Part shown: positions 1 through 8,363 of the stretch, one piece after another
Numbering within the stretch: the stretch's first letter is position 1
Layout: each line of letters starts with the position of its first letter
Assembly (NCBI GenBank): GCA_024398435.1
Contig: JAKSJD010000011.1
Location: forward strand, 19,311 to 83,310
Reading direction: 5' to 3'
DNA: 64,000 nt
DNA from: Bacteroidaceae bacterium
GTDB lineage: Bacteria; Bacteroidota; Bacteroidia; Bacteroidales; Bacteroidaceae
Translations under genes and position numbers: made by a program
Notes under the pieces: generated by a model
Told to the model about the DNA's origin: nothing
The model's database searches: none
Seen by the model: the letters and a program-made list of their open reading frames with translations, nothing else

Positions 1-1
1 T

Positions 2-1513
2 GAGTTTCTTGCCAGCATTGCCCACACATGGATTGCTTCTGTGCTTGGAGTGAAGAGTCAGAACGTGATGCAGCAAGCCCTTTTCCATCGTTTGCTCGAC
101 GGCAAGTGGATAGGAATCGAGAAGTTCCACAGTGGCGATGTGCTCAACCGACTTTTCGGGGATGTGAGTGACATTGTGAGCCTTATGACTGAGGTTTTGC
201 CATTTGCGGTTACGCTTGTGGTTCAGTTTGTGGCTTCGTTCATTTATCTCTATTCCATCGATGCCACTCTTGCATATATAGTCATCATTGTTTCGCCTAT
301 CTTCCTCGTTCTCAGTAAGATTTACTTCAAGAAGATGAGGCGAATCGTCCGCAAGGTGAAGGACAACAACAGTAGCATTCAATCTACAATTCAGGAGAGC
401 ATTCAGCATAAGATGGTGATTAAGGTGATGGAAATGACTCGCAAAATGGTTGATAAGTTGGAGAATCGCCAATCGCTTCTTCGCTATCAGATAAAAACCC
501 GTGCCCGCCTTTCCATCCTTACCCGAACCATCGTGTTCATCGGTTTCCGCGGAAGTGCTCTTGTGGCATTGATTTATGGTTTGCTTCAGGTGAAGGACGG
601 AATCGTCACGATTGGTGTACTTATGGCTTTCACCCAACTTATCGGACGAATCCAACGCCCACTTCTCGATTTTGGCCGATTGCTTCCAGTGCTTGTTGGC
701 AGTATGACGTCGTCTGAACGTTTGATGGAACTTGAAGAACTTCCTCTCGAACATGCAGATGATGCAGAAACTTTAGTTCGACGGAGTCAATGCAAGATGC
801 AGGATGCAGGATGCAGGATGCAGGATGATAAGGAATTCTGTAATAGTGAAGCGAAGGCACTTGGTATTCGTTTTGACGATGTTACCTATAGTTACGAAGA
901 TACCGGACGCCTTGTCTTGAGGAATTTCTCCCACGATTTCCATCCAGGAACATTCACGGCCATTCTCGGAGAGACGGGAGCAGGAAAGACAACTCTCCTC
1001 CGACTTATGCTCTCGCTCATCGAACCAAAGGAAGGAAATGTGGCTCTTTACGATGATGAGGGCAACATGGTGCCAGCTTCGATTTCATCTCGAAAGCTCT
1101 TCTCTTATGTGCCTCAGGGCAATACACTTTTCTCGGGAACGATTCGCGAAAACCTTCGTTTCGGCAATCCTAACGCCACTTCTGCCCAAATGGCTGAAGC
1201 TCTTCATTTGGCTCAGGCCGATTTTGTGATGGAGTTGCCGCAAGGTCTTGATACAAAATGTGGCGAACTCGGAGGCGGACTTTCCGAAGGTCAGGCACAA
1301 CGAATCGCGATTGCCCGTGCTTTGCTTCGTCCTTGCAGGATTCTTCTGCTCGATGAAGCCACTTCGGCACTCGATGTTCAAACCGAACAATCTCTGCTCA
1401 CAGGCATCAAGGAACATTATTCCGACCGCACGATTATCTTCGTTACCCATCGTTTGAGTGCTGTTTCGTTTGCCACCGAACAAATCCTTATGGAGAGGGA
1501 ATCTGCTGTATGA
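2..1513 (+). CDS. ABC transporter, fused permease and ATPase (5' end cut off)
   Basis: An ABC exporter half-transporter with a membrane domain followed by an ATPase domain. The reading frame is open to the window edge, so the N-terminus is missing; the GTG at 41 is only an internal codon. The visible membrane segments (about nt 180-310 and 530-610) are followed by a complete nucleotide-binding domain: Walker A GETGAGKTT near 968-994, Q-loop YVPQ near 1107, a signature LSEGQ (variant of LSGGQ) near 1279, Walker B ILLLDEA near 1340 and the switch His in FVTHR near 1440. The protein should sit in the inner membrane and export a substrate that cannot be read from sequence. The linker between the two domains carries a heptanucleotide tandem repeat (790-824). 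The stop overlaps the next start (ATGA), which suggests translational coupling to the acetyltransferase. Confidence 0.9.
   Translation, partial: EFLASIAHTWIASVLGVKSQNVMQQALFHRLLDGKWIGIEKFHSGDVLNRLFGDVSDIVSLMTEVLPFAVTLVVQFVASFIYLYSIDATLAYIVIIVSPIFLVLSKIYFKKMRRIVRKVKDNNSSIQSTIQESIQHKMVIKVMEMTRKMVDKLENRQSLLRYQIKTRARLSILTRTIVFIGFRGSALVALIYGLLQVKDGIVTIGVLMAFTQLIGRIQRPLLDFGRLLPVLVGSMTSSERLMELEELPLEHADDAETLVRRSQCKMQDAGCRMQDDKEFCNSEAKALGIRFDDVTYSYEDTGRLVLRNFSHDFHPGTFTAILGETGAGKTTLLRLMLSLIEPKEGNVALYDDEGNMVPASISSRKLFSYVPQGNTLFSGTIRENLRFGNPNATSAQMAEALHLAQADFVMELPQGLDTKCGELGGGLSEGQAQRIAIARALLRPCRILLLDEATSALDVQTEQSLLTGIKEHYSDRTIIFVTHRLSAVSFATEQILMERESAV
790..824 (+). repeat. Heptanucleotide tandem repeat inside the ABC transporter gene
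   Basis: Five consecutive 7-bp units: one ATGCAAG followed by four identical ATGCAGG. The array is translated in frame as part of the linker between membrane and ATPase domains. Seven is not a multiple of three, so gain or loss of one or two units would shift the frame ahead of the ATPase domain. Slippage itself is inferred, not seen. Confidence 0.9.
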
Positions 1514-1998
1514 CAATCCGCGAAACCCAACTGAATGACACAGAGCGAGTGATGCAACTCTATGAGGATGCAAAGCTCATCATGCGAAGCGATGGAAACA
1601 TGCACCAATGGACGGGTGGCTATCCAACGCTTTCCCAATTGGAGGAGGACATGAGACTTGGTCATAGTTTCGTGGTTGAAGATAATGGAATGCTCGTTGC
1701 TACTTTTGCCTGCATCATTGGCGAAGACCCCACCTACAAGAAGATTTATGAAGGTAGGTGGATTGACGACACTCTCAGGTACGCCACCATTCATCGTTTG
1801 GCTTCCACTCCCGATTCCCACGGCATTGCGAAGGCTTGCTTTGATTGGACGAAGGGGAGAATCGATTCCATCCGAGTGGATACTCATCGCGACAATCGGA
1901 TAATGCATCATGTTCTTCAAGAGAATGGTTTCACCCGTTGTGGCATCATCTATCTTCTCAATGGCGACGAACGCATTGCCTATCAGTGGCTTAAATAA
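1510..1998 (+). CDS. GNAT-family N-acetyltransferase
   Basis: A 162-residue protein of normal length for a single-domain GCN5-related acetyltransferase. These enzymes transfer acetyl groups from acetyl-CoA to an amine; the substrate is not predictable here. The N-terminus (TIRETQLNDTERVMQLYEDA) has the beta1-alpha1 pattern of GNAT proteins. The C-terminal part (IRVDTHRDNRIMHHVLQENG, then F-T-R-C-G) matches the motif A/B region in which a neighbouring residue is followed by the NGF-type turn. The ATG lies inside the stop of the ABC transporter gene (ATGA overlap), so the two are probably co-translated. After its stop the sequence becomes a repeat-rich spacer, so this is the last gene of that unit. 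Confidence 0.85.
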   Translation: MTIRETQLNDTERVMQLYEDAKLIMRSDGNMHQWTGGYPTLSQLEEDMRLGHSFVVEDNGMLVATFACIIGEDPTYKKIYEGRWIDDTLRYATIHRLASTPDSHGIAKACFDWTKGRIDSIRVDTHRDNRIMHHVLQENGFTRCGIIYLLNGDERIAYQWLK

Positions 1999-2073
1999 AG
2001 GAACTGCATACATGACAAAATCGACTGCAACGCTGCAACGCGCAACGCTTTGCATGTACATCATCAACTATGA

Positions 2074-2140
2074 TTTTCTCTCTCCGCTTATCGACTTGTC
2101 GCTTGGTTCATCCAAGAAATTATCATAAATTATTCGATTG
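2074..2140 (+). repeat. Dispersed intergenic repeat, copy 1
   Basis: Begins TTTTCTCTCTCCGCTTATCG and continues through CTTGGTTCATCCAAG, a short hairpin. Related copies occur at 26910-26990, 37878-37915 (internally deleted) and 38197-38251 (opposite strand), all between genes. Confidence 0.75.
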
Positions 2141-2185
2141 ACTTCGTCTTGTGCCAAGCCTTTTCTTCGCTGTTCATGAGCCTCC

Positions 2186-2251
2186 GAACCGCGAGAAATC
2201 ACTCTCCGAACCGCGATGTTTTACTCTCCGAAGCGCGAGGAATTATTACCA
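2186..2251 (+). repeat. 22-bp-period tandem array 1
   Basis: Three units start at 2186, 2208 and 2230, exactly 22 bp apart. Each starts GAACCGCG or GAAGCGCG, and the first two end ACTCTCC. The middle of each unit is variable. Two more 22-bp-period arrays lie at 10085-10160 and 16577-16664. Confidence 0.75.
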
Positions 2252-2319
2252 ATCAAGCGTTGCGCGTTGCAGCGTTGCAGCTGTTTTTGTAATACCTGCA
2301 TTTTCCTATTTTTACCACT

Positions 2320-2450
2320 TAACTATCTATATATCAATATATTATATATAGTATATAAGTATATAGTATAGTAATAATAAGTAATAATAATGTATAGTAT
2401 ATAGTGTATATTATATTATATATTATTAATATTATAATTATAATTAATAA
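2320..2450. other. Extremely AT-rich tract
   Basis: Almost pure A/T for about 130 bp, built of TATA, AATAATAA and TAGTATA runs. No gene or promoter is evident. It could be an easily melted or curved region, or decayed sequence. Confidence 0.6.
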
Positions 2451-2700
2451 TAAGAATCCTGGAAAATCTTAGGAAAAGAAAGAACTGCATACATGACAAA
2501 ATCGACTGCAACGCTGCAACGCGCAACGCTTCGCAACGCTTTGCATGTACAATTAAGTGAAAAGTTGGCTTACTTTATATTAATAAATAATGTGCGGATA
2601 ACTTGTGATTCGTAACCCGTATTTGATTCGGTTTTGAGCATTTTTGAGGATGTAAGCAAAAAATATTACTTCGCCGAACCCATGTTTCGGAATTATTGAC

Positions 2701-2708
2701 TATCTTTG
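2701..2708 (+). promoter_or_regulatory. Bacteroidota -7 element ahead of the xse operon
   Basis: TATCTTTG matches TAnnTTTG and lies 9 bp before the ATG at 2717, so the transcript would be almost leaderless. I found no convincing -33 TTTG at the usual spacing. Confidence 0.5.
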
Positions 2709-2716
2709 CGGAGAAT

Positions 2717-3409
2717 ATGAATAGCCAAACAATAAAGCAGTTGATAGTCGCAGGCGATTGGGGAGGGCTCGATAAATCGTTGAGTCGCCTTTCGAACAGC
2801 GAATACCGAAGGATGGAACCCATTGTCAACAGCATGGTTCTCTCCACTTTGGGCAACGACGACTTCTGGAAGGCTTACCTCCATCTGCTTATGTTTCGCA
2901 GGCAATCATTCCTCACTGGAATCCTCTCCATCAAGCATTTGGCTAAAGATGGTTCGTTGGATTTCCGTTCGGAAGATGCGAGGAATGTGGCCGATTGGCT
3001 TCGTGAGAATTCGCCCGAATCGATGGTGAAAGTGGCAAGAATGGCACTCCCGATTTTGTTCACTTGGCAACAAATCGAGGATTTGCTTTGCTTTGCAGGC
3101 ATCGAAGATGAGCAAGCGAGCATCGACCTCTTGGTGAAGGAATCCTCGCCTCATGCATATTATGTGCTTTTCGGCATCCTTCGAAGGGCTTGCGACAATC
3201 AGCAATTGGTTCGCAACTGCTTGATTCAGATAATGAAGAAGAACGACGACCTCTCGTTCAATATGGCCAGCATCGTCAGGAGCTACTTTGGAATCGACGA
3301 TATCCGAAGCACTTTCTCCCTTCAGATTGAGCCATTCGAATTGAACTATTTAGACAAGTCATACGATAATTTTATACATGTTTTACAAGGAAAACGTCCA
3401 AGAATATGA
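2717..3409 (+). CDS. Conserved-looking helical protein of unknown function, first gene of the xse operon
   Basis: I do not recognise this 230-residue protein. It has no signal peptide or membrane segment and looks like a soluble all-helical protein with HEAT-like helical pairs and two unremarkable cysteines. The frame can be opened at a TTG (2696), but the -7 promoter element lies inside that extension, so the ATG at 2717 is preferred. Its stop overlaps the subtilase start by 4 nt (ATGA) and the run continues into xseA and xseB, so it is co-transcribed with exonuclease VII. That gives a weak hint towards DNA repair or cell-envelope work, no more. Confidence 0.75.
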   Translation: MNSQTIKQLIVAGDWGGLDKSLSRLSNSEYRRMEPIVNSMVLSTLGNDDFWKAYLHLLMFRRQSFLTGILSIKHLAKDGSLDFRSEDARNVADWLRENSPESMVKVARMALPILFTWQQIEDLLCFAGIEDEQASIDLLVKESSPHAYYVLFGILRRACDNQQLVRNCLIQIMKKNDDLSFNMASIVRSYFGIDDIRSTFSLQIEPFELNYLDKSYDNFIHVLQGKRPRI

Positions 3410-4989
3410 AGACAATTAGCATTTTCAGAATGTTGGCAGCGGGAATGTTGTTCTCGGTTTGCTCAGTTTCACTTTCAGCACAAGAAACTCCAGAGTTCAC
3501 ACCTTATTATAAATATAGAGTGGCTCTGAAAGACAAGAAGCACAACCCATTCTCTGTTCGCCATCCAGAAGCATTCCTCTCACAAAGAGCAATCGAACGT
3601 CGTGAGCGTCAGGGCCTTAGCATAAAGAAAACTGACTTGCCTCTCACACCAAAATATGTGGAAGAAGTACTCGCCACAGGCGTGAAATATGTTGAGGCAT
3701 CAAAGTGGAACAACACACTTGTTGTCAGCACAACGGATACAAGCCTTATCGAAAAGGTTCGCGCATTGGATTGTGTGGCTTCAGCTCGAAAAGTGGCAAC
3801 TTACACTCGTCCAGCAAGAGAAAACCAGAGAGATCGTCATAGTTTGGTCAACAAAAAGGCACAACCAGTGATTGCAGAAGCCCCTCAACAGCCACAACCA
3901 GAGGAACTCAAACCAGATACATTGATTCTCGACTTCAATAAGAAGTCAATCGAGGATGATATCACAAAACTTGTTTCCTTTGTAAATGCCTACAACGCAA
4001 GACATGCTCAATCTCGCCCACTGACACCAGTGCAAATGGTTGAGAAAGAATACAATCATTATGGAGATGCAAAGGACCAAATCGAACAACTCAATGGAGT
4101 TGCTCTCCACAATGCCGGTTTCACAGGCGAGGGAATGGTGATTGCAATCATCGATGGAGGTTTCTATAATGCCGACATTATTCCAGGACTTAAAGGTGCG
4201 AAGATTCTCGGCACACGCGACTTTGTGAATCCAAGTCCTACAAGTGATATTTACAACAAGCAAGACCACGGAATGATGGTTCTCTCATGCATTGGAGCCA
4301 ACGAACCAGGCAAATTGGTAGGAACAGCTCCAGGTGCTTCGTTCTGGCTTCTTCGTTCGGAAGATGGAGATTCAGAACAACTCATCGAGGAAGACAACTG
4401 GGCAGCAGCAATCGAATATGCCGACAGTGTAGGAGCCGATGTTGTAAACACTTCCCTTGGCTACAACGATTTCGATAATGATATTGACGATGTGAAATAT
4501 TACGAACTCAACGGCCACACCCAACTCATTTCCGTTTCTGCATCACTTTGTGCAGAAAAGGGAATTGTCCTTGTAAACAGTGCCGGCAATTCAGGCAACG
4601 ATGCTTGGAAACTCATCACTTCACCAGCTGATGCTGAAGATGTCCTCACAATCGGTGCAGTAAAGAAAACAGGTGCAATTGCAGAGTTCTCTTCTCTTGG
4701 AAACACTACTGATGGCCGCATCAAGCCAGACGTTGTTGCTAGAGGATACAATGCTGCTCTTTATGGTGATGATGGAGAAGTAACGGCAGCAAGTGGAACT
4801 TCATTCGCCTCTCCAATCACATGCGGAATGGTCACTTGTCTTTGGCAGGCACTTCCACAGTTGAAGGCAAAGCAAATCGTCGAACTTGTTCGCAAGGTGG
4901 GCGACAGAGCCGAACATCCTGACAATGTCTTCGGATACGGAATTCCTGACTACTACAAGGCTTATCGTCTTGGCCTTCAAATGAAATAA
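3406..4989 (+). CDS. Secreted subtilisin-like (S8) serine peptidase
   Basis: A 527-residue S8 peptidase with a signal peptide ending near S-A-Q (residue about 25). The subtilase domain follows an N-terminal prodomain-like region of about 200 residues. The catalytic triad is complete: Asp250 in IAIIDGG, His288 in DHGMMV and Ser466 in SGTSFASP. The protein should act in the periplasm or outside the cell. No C-terminal sorting domain is seen; the chain ends soon after the catalytic domain. It overlaps the preceding unknown gene by 4 nt and is followed 11 nt later by xseA. This mixing of a secreted protease with DNA-repair genes is probably chromosomal packing rather than a shared pathway. Confidence 0.92.
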   Translation: MKTISIFRMLAAGMLFSVCSVSLSAQETPEFTPYYKYRVALKDKKHNPFSVRHPEAFLSQRAIERRERQGLSIKKTDLPLTPKYVEEVLATGVKYVEASKWNNTLVVSTTDTSLIEKVRALDCVASARKVATYTRPARENQRDRHSLVNKKAQPVIAEAPQQPQPEELKPDTLILDFNKKSIEDDITKLVSFVNAYNARHAQSRPLTPVQMVEKEYNHYGDAKDQIEQLNGVALHNAGFTGEGMVIAIIDGGFYNADIIPGLKGAKILGTRDFVNPSPTSDIYNKQDHGMMVLSCIGANEPGKLVGTAPGASFWLLRSEDGDSEQLIEEDNWAAAIEYADSVGADVVNTSLGYNDFDNDIDDVKYYELNGHTQLISVSASLCAEKGIVLVNSAGNSGNDAWKLITSPADAEDVLTIGAVKKTGAIAEFSSLGNTTDGRIKPDVVARGYNAALYGDDGEVTAASGTSFASPITCGMVTCLWQALPQLKAKQIVELVRKVGDRAEHPDNVFGYGIPDYYKAYRLGLQMK

Positions 4990-5000
4990 AAAACAAAAAA

Positions 5001-6257
5001 ATGATGCCGAATACCGACCTTCAGCCATTATCCCTGTTCCAACTCAATTGCCGAGTGCAAGACGCCATTGAGATGGAGTTCGACGAACCCATCTGGCTCC
5101 AAGCAGAATTGAGCAGTGTGAACGTGAGAGGCCCTCATTGCTATCTGGATTTCGTACAGAAGGCAGTGAACGGAAATACCGTTATGGCAACGGCTAAAGG
5201 TCATATTTGGGGCAATAAACGCCAGCTAATCTTCTCCTATTTCGAGAGGGAAACCGGCCGCCCATTAAGTGCGGGAATGCAAGTGATGGTGCAGGTTGAG
5301 GTCAGATTCGACCCCAATTATGGTTATTCACTGAATGTAATCGATATCAATCCCGCTTTCACGATGGGAGAGATTGCCCTTCGAAGGCAGGAAATCATTC
5401 GCCAACTCACCGAGGAAGGCATTCTCGAAATGAACAAGGAATTGCCGCTTCCTCGACTTCTCAAACGCATTGCAGTGATTTCTTCAGAAGGAGCTGCCGG
5501 TTGGGGAGATTTCCGCAACCAACTGCTTGCCAACTCTTATGGTTTGGCTTTCGATGTGAAGCTTTTCCCGGCTATAATGCAAGGCGAACAGGTGGAACGA
5601 ACCATCATTTCCGCCCTCAATCAAATAGCATTGGAATATGATAAGTGGGATGCGGTTGTCATTATCCGAGGTGGAGGAGCAGTGGCAGATTTGACGGGTT
5701 TCGACACTTTGGCTTTGGCCGAGAATGTGGCTCAATTCCCTCTGCCAATCATTACCGGAATCGGTCATGAAAGAGACGATACCGTGATTGATTTAGTCAG
5801 TCATACAAGGGTGAAGACGCCAACGGCAGCTGCCGGATTTATCATCGAACACCAACTCGACGAACTTGCCTTGATTGATTCAATTCGCAAGCAATTGCAG
5901 GAACGGACAAAGGCTGCCTTGTATGCCGAGCATCTGAAACTCAAGCAGATAACCATCAATCTGCCGAATGTTTGCCGAACCTATCAGATGGGACAGGTGC
6001 ATAAGATTGAATTGCTTACAAACCAGATAAAGCAATCAGTCGGTCAGTATTTCCAAAAGCAAAACCATCGACTCGAATTGGTTCGGACACAAATCGAAGC
6101 AGCCAATCCCGAACGCCTTTTCCGCCTTGGCTACAGTGTGGCTCGCATAAACGGAAAAGCCATAAAAGATGCTTCTGAATTGGCTCCAGGGGATGTGGTT
6201 ACAATCTCGTTCAGCAAAGGCAATGCAGAGGCAACTATTAATGAAATTAAGGAATAA
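5001..6257 (+). CDS. xseA: Exodeoxyribonuclease VII large subunit
   Basis: The 418-residue catalytic subunit of exonuclease VII, which degrades single-stranded DNA from both ends into short oligonucleotides. An N-terminal OB-fold (residues about 8-110, with LQAELSSVNVRGPHCYLDF) is followed by the nuclease core, including RIAVISSEGAAGWGDF near 155, VIIRGGGAVADLTGFD near 220 and ITGIGHERDDTVIDLV near 250. A coiled-coil region and a final beta domain end the chain. The length is normal. It starts 11 nt after the peptidase stop and is followed 13 nt later by xseB, the usual large/small subunit order. Confidence 0.97.
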   Translation: MMPNTDLQPLSLFQLNCRVQDAIEMEFDEPIWLQAELSSVNVRGPHCYLDFVQKAVNGNTVMATAKGHIWGNKRQLIFSYFERETGRPLSAGMQVMVQVEVRFDPNYGYSLNVIDINPAFTMGEIALRRQEIIRQLTEEGILEMNKELPLPRLLKRIAVISSEGAAGWGDFRNQLLANSYGLAFDVKLFPAIMQGEQVERTIISALNQIALEYDKWDAVVIIRGGGAVADLTGFDTLALAENVAQFPLPIITGIGHERDDTVIDLVSHTRVKTPTAAAGFIIEHQLDELALIDSIRKQLQERTKAALYAEHLKLKQITINLPNVCRTYQMGQVHKIELLTNQIKQSVGQYFQKQNHRLELVRTQIEAANPERLFRLGYSVARINGKAIKDASELAPGDVVTISFSKGNAEATINEIKE

Positions 6258-6270
6258 AAATATTAAAGTA

Positions 6271-6471
6271 ATGGAACAGGAAAACAATCTCACATACGAA
6301 CAGGCAATGAGTCGGCTGGAAGAGATTACGGAACAAATCTCTTCGGGCGAAATGAACGTTGACGACCTTGCCGCAAATCTCAAGCAGGCACAAGCTTTGC
6401 TGAAGTTCTGTGAGGCGAAACTCAAGACGGTTGAGGACGAAATCCAAGGAATCGTAGGTTCGGAAGAGTAG
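6271..6471 (+). CDS. xseB: Exodeoxyribonuclease VII small subunit
   Basis: A 66-residue helical protein that binds several copies per large subunit in exonuclease VII. It shows the family pattern YEQAMSRLEEITEQISSGE followed by a second helix with LKFCEAKLKTVE. The frame opens earlier inside xseA, but the ATG at 6271 gives the normal small-subunit length and lies 13 nt after the xseA stop. A short GCACC/GGTGC hairpin just downstream (6484-6497) lacks a U tract, so the operon end is not clearly marked. Confidence 0.95.
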   Translation: MEQENNLTYEQAMSRLEEITEQISSGEMNVDDLAANLKQAQALLKFCEAKLKTVEDEIQGIVGSEE

Positions 6472-6578
6472 TTGTCCGACTTTGCACCCCTCGGTGCTGC
6501 CTATATGTGACAATATTCCGCTTTGGATTGCATAAAAATGGAATAGATTGTGAATATCGCCAAAAAATGCTAAAATAG

Positions 6579-6610
6579 TTTGGTGGAATAAAAAATATTT
6601 ACTAAATTTG
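6579..6610 (+). promoter_or_regulatory. Promoter of ndk
   Basis: TTTG at 6579-6582, 20 bp spacer, TAAATTTG at 6603-6610. This is a full match to the Bacteroidota primary sigma consensus. It implies a 5' leader of about 50 nt before ndk. Confidence 0.85.
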
Positions 6611-6668
6611 CACCGACTAGTGGTAATATTACTGCTACGCAAGCAACGAAATATAGACAGACACACTA

Positions 6669-7130
6669 ATGGAGAAAACTCTTGTAATACTCAAACCAAG
6701 TGCCGTTCAAAGAGCAATTGTCGGTGAGGTTACAGCAAGATTTGAGCGCAAAGGATTAAGATTGTGCGGAATGAAAATGATGCAGCTTACGGATGAAATC
6801 CTAAATAAGCATTATGCTCATTTGGCTTCTAAGCCATTCTTCCAAAGAATAAAGGATTCGATGATGGCGGCTCCGGTTGTGTGTTGTTGCTATGAAGGAG
6901 TTGATGCTGTGGAGACAGTCAGAGCAATGACCGGTAGTACAAATGGTAGAAAAGCCGCTCCAGGCACTATCCGAGGCGACTTCGGTATGAGCTTCCAGGA
7001 AAACATCATCCACACGTCCGATTCTCCAGAAAATGCAATCATGGAGATTTACCGCTTCTTCAAGCCAGAGGAGATATTCGACTACAAACAGGCGACTATG
7101 CAGTTCCTCTATGCCAACGACGAGTATTGA
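6669..7130 (+). CDS. ndk: Nucleoside diphosphate kinase
   Basis: A 153-residue enzyme that transfers the gamma phosphate of ATP to nucleoside diphosphates through a phosphohistidine. The active-site His115 is in NIIHTSDSPENA, and the N-terminal MEKTLVILKPSAVQR and the Kpn-loop region are intact. The protein is about ten residues longer than the E. coli enzyme, as is common in this phylum. It has its own consensus promoter and stands alone; the next gene begins 114 nt downstream. Confidence 0.97.
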   Translation: MEKTLVILKPSAVQRAIVGEVTARFERKGLRLCGMKMMQLTDEILNKHYAHLASKPFFQRIKDSMMAAPVVCCCYEGVDAVETVRAMTGSTNGRKAAPGTIRGDFGMSFQENIIHTSDSPENAIMEIYRFFKPEEIFDYKQATMQFLYANDEY

Positions 7131-7244
7131 TGCTCTTCATGTTCGCTTGTCCAGTTGCTTTTCAAACCGAAAGAGATTAAAGTGTTTTACCATCCCGTGT
7201 TTTTCCGGCGGGAACTTAATGCAAAAAAATAAAAAATAGTATAT

Positions 7245-8228
7245 ATGCTAAGAATTTGTAAAGCCTTAACATTGATAGCCTTTTCGATGGTGTCCCTTTG
7301 CTCTTCAGCACAGGACTTGCTCGCTAACCGTGCCCCGTCGGATAGAAAGCTTACTGACTTGAAAGCAATCAAAATCAATAATTCCCACGCTTTTATTGAT
7401 CTTCATAATCCTGCAGCAAATATCTATTCCACATGGGATGATAAGTCGGCTTTGATTGCTCCAGGAGTTTTGCCTCCAAACTTCAAGGTTGACCTTCGCG
7501 GTTTCGCAATGCCAACTCCAAGTCGACAGATTACATCTAAATATGGTCCTCGTTGGGGACGCCAGCATAAGGGCCTTGATGTGAAGGTTTACACTGGAGA
7601 TACTATCTATGCCGCTTTCGACGGAAAGGTAAGAATGAAGAAATATGATGGCAATGGTTGGGGTTATTACATTGTGATTCGCCATCCAAACGGACTTGAA
7701 ACTCTTTACGGCCACTTGAGCAAGCAGTTGGTTAAGGAAAACCAAATCGTTCGTGCAGGTGATCCTATAGGTCTTGGCGGCAGCACAGGAGCTTCAACAG
7801 GTTCTCACCTTCATTTCGAAACTCGTTTGCTCGGTCAGGCAATCAATCCTGCACTTATGTTCGACTTTGAGCGTCAGGACGTGACGGGCGACTACTATGT
7901 AGTAAATACAGGCTCGATTCAGAATAAGAAAAACAATACAGCAGTTGCAAGCACTTTGGTGATTCGTGAAGAGGCAAAGAAAGAAGTGGAAACTGCTCAA
8001 AAGCCTTCAACTCCAGAACCTGCACCACAGGCAAATGCTGAAACAAAGCAACCAGTGGCAGCAGCAACTGCAGAAGCAAATCCATCAGCTACTTATACTG
8101 TAAAGGATGGTGACAACTTGTTCCGCATCGCAACAAACCATGGTTTGACACTCGACCAGTTGTGCAAGTTGAATGGTTTGAAGCCTTCAAGCCGAATCGT
8201 TCGCGGCCAGGTGCTTAAGCTCTCTTAA
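7245..8228 (+). CDS. Secreted M23 metallopeptidase with C-terminal LysM domain
   Basis: A 327-residue peptidoglycan endopeptidase of the LytM/NlpD type. A signal peptide (ending near C-S-S-A-Q) is followed by a linker and the M23 domain at about 85-210, with the zinc ligands in HKGLDV and in SHLHFE. A Pro/Ala/Gln-rich linker (about 245-280) leads to a single LysM domain (about 282-327) beginning TYTVKDGDNLFRIA, which binds glycan strands. It should act in the periplasm on cell-wall crosslinks or as an amidase activator; because the Zn ligands are present, catalysis is likely. A strong terminator follows. Confidence 0.93.
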   Translation: MLRICKALTLIAFSMVSLCSSAQDLLANRAPSDRKLTDLKAIKINNSHAFIDLHNPAANIYSTWDDKSALIAPGVLPPNFKVDLRGFAMPTPSRQITSKYGPRWGRQHKGLDVKVYTGDTIYAAFDGKVRMKKYDGNGWGYYIVIRHPNGLETLYGHLSKQLVKENQIVRAGDPIGLGGSTGASTGSHLHFETRLLGQAINPALMFDFERQDVTGDYYVVNTGSIQNKKNNTAVASTLVIREEAKKEVETAQKPSTPEPAPQANAETKQPVAAATAEANPSATYTVKDGDNLFRIATNHGLTLDQLCKLNGLKPSSRIVRGQVLKLS

Positions 8229-8276
8229 AGCTATCTCGACTTTACATTTAGGCATAGAAAGCCTTAAAGAAATATA

Positions 8277-8317
8277 AAAGAACGTCTAAACTATCAGTTT
8301 GGGCGTTCTTTATTTTG
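8277..8317 (+). terminator. Rho-independent terminator after the M23 gene
   Basis: AAAGAACG and CGTTCTTT form the outer stem, TAAAC/GTTTG the inner one, around a short TATCA loop. A run of T follows. The -33 element of the next promoter lies within this T run. Confidence 0.85.
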
Positions 8318-8344
8318 TTATCAAAATAAATAGTTGTAACTTTG
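8314..8344 (+). promoter_or_regulatory. Promoter of the DUF1599 / DoxX-like unit
   Basis: TTTG at 8314-8317, 19 bp spacer, TAACTTTG at 8337-8344. It is a full consensus match and implies a leader of about 15 nt. Confidence 0.85.
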
Positions 8345-8363
8345 CAGCCAAAATAATGACAAT

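Larger units (their letters stand above)
2001..2551. repeat. Composite repeat: two 50-bp direct copies with an inverted partial copy between
   Basis: Bases 2001-2050 and 2482-2531 are identical over 50 bp, each followed by TGCATGTACA (the second after a 10-bp duplication). A 26-bp part (2025-2050) also occurs in inverted orientation at 2255-2280. The core is rich in GCAACGC. The stretch between genes (1999-2716) otherwise holds a 22-bp-period array (2186-2251), a copy of a dispersed repeat (2074-2140) and an extremely AT-rich tract (about 2320-2450). I see no gene in it. Confidence 0.85.
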
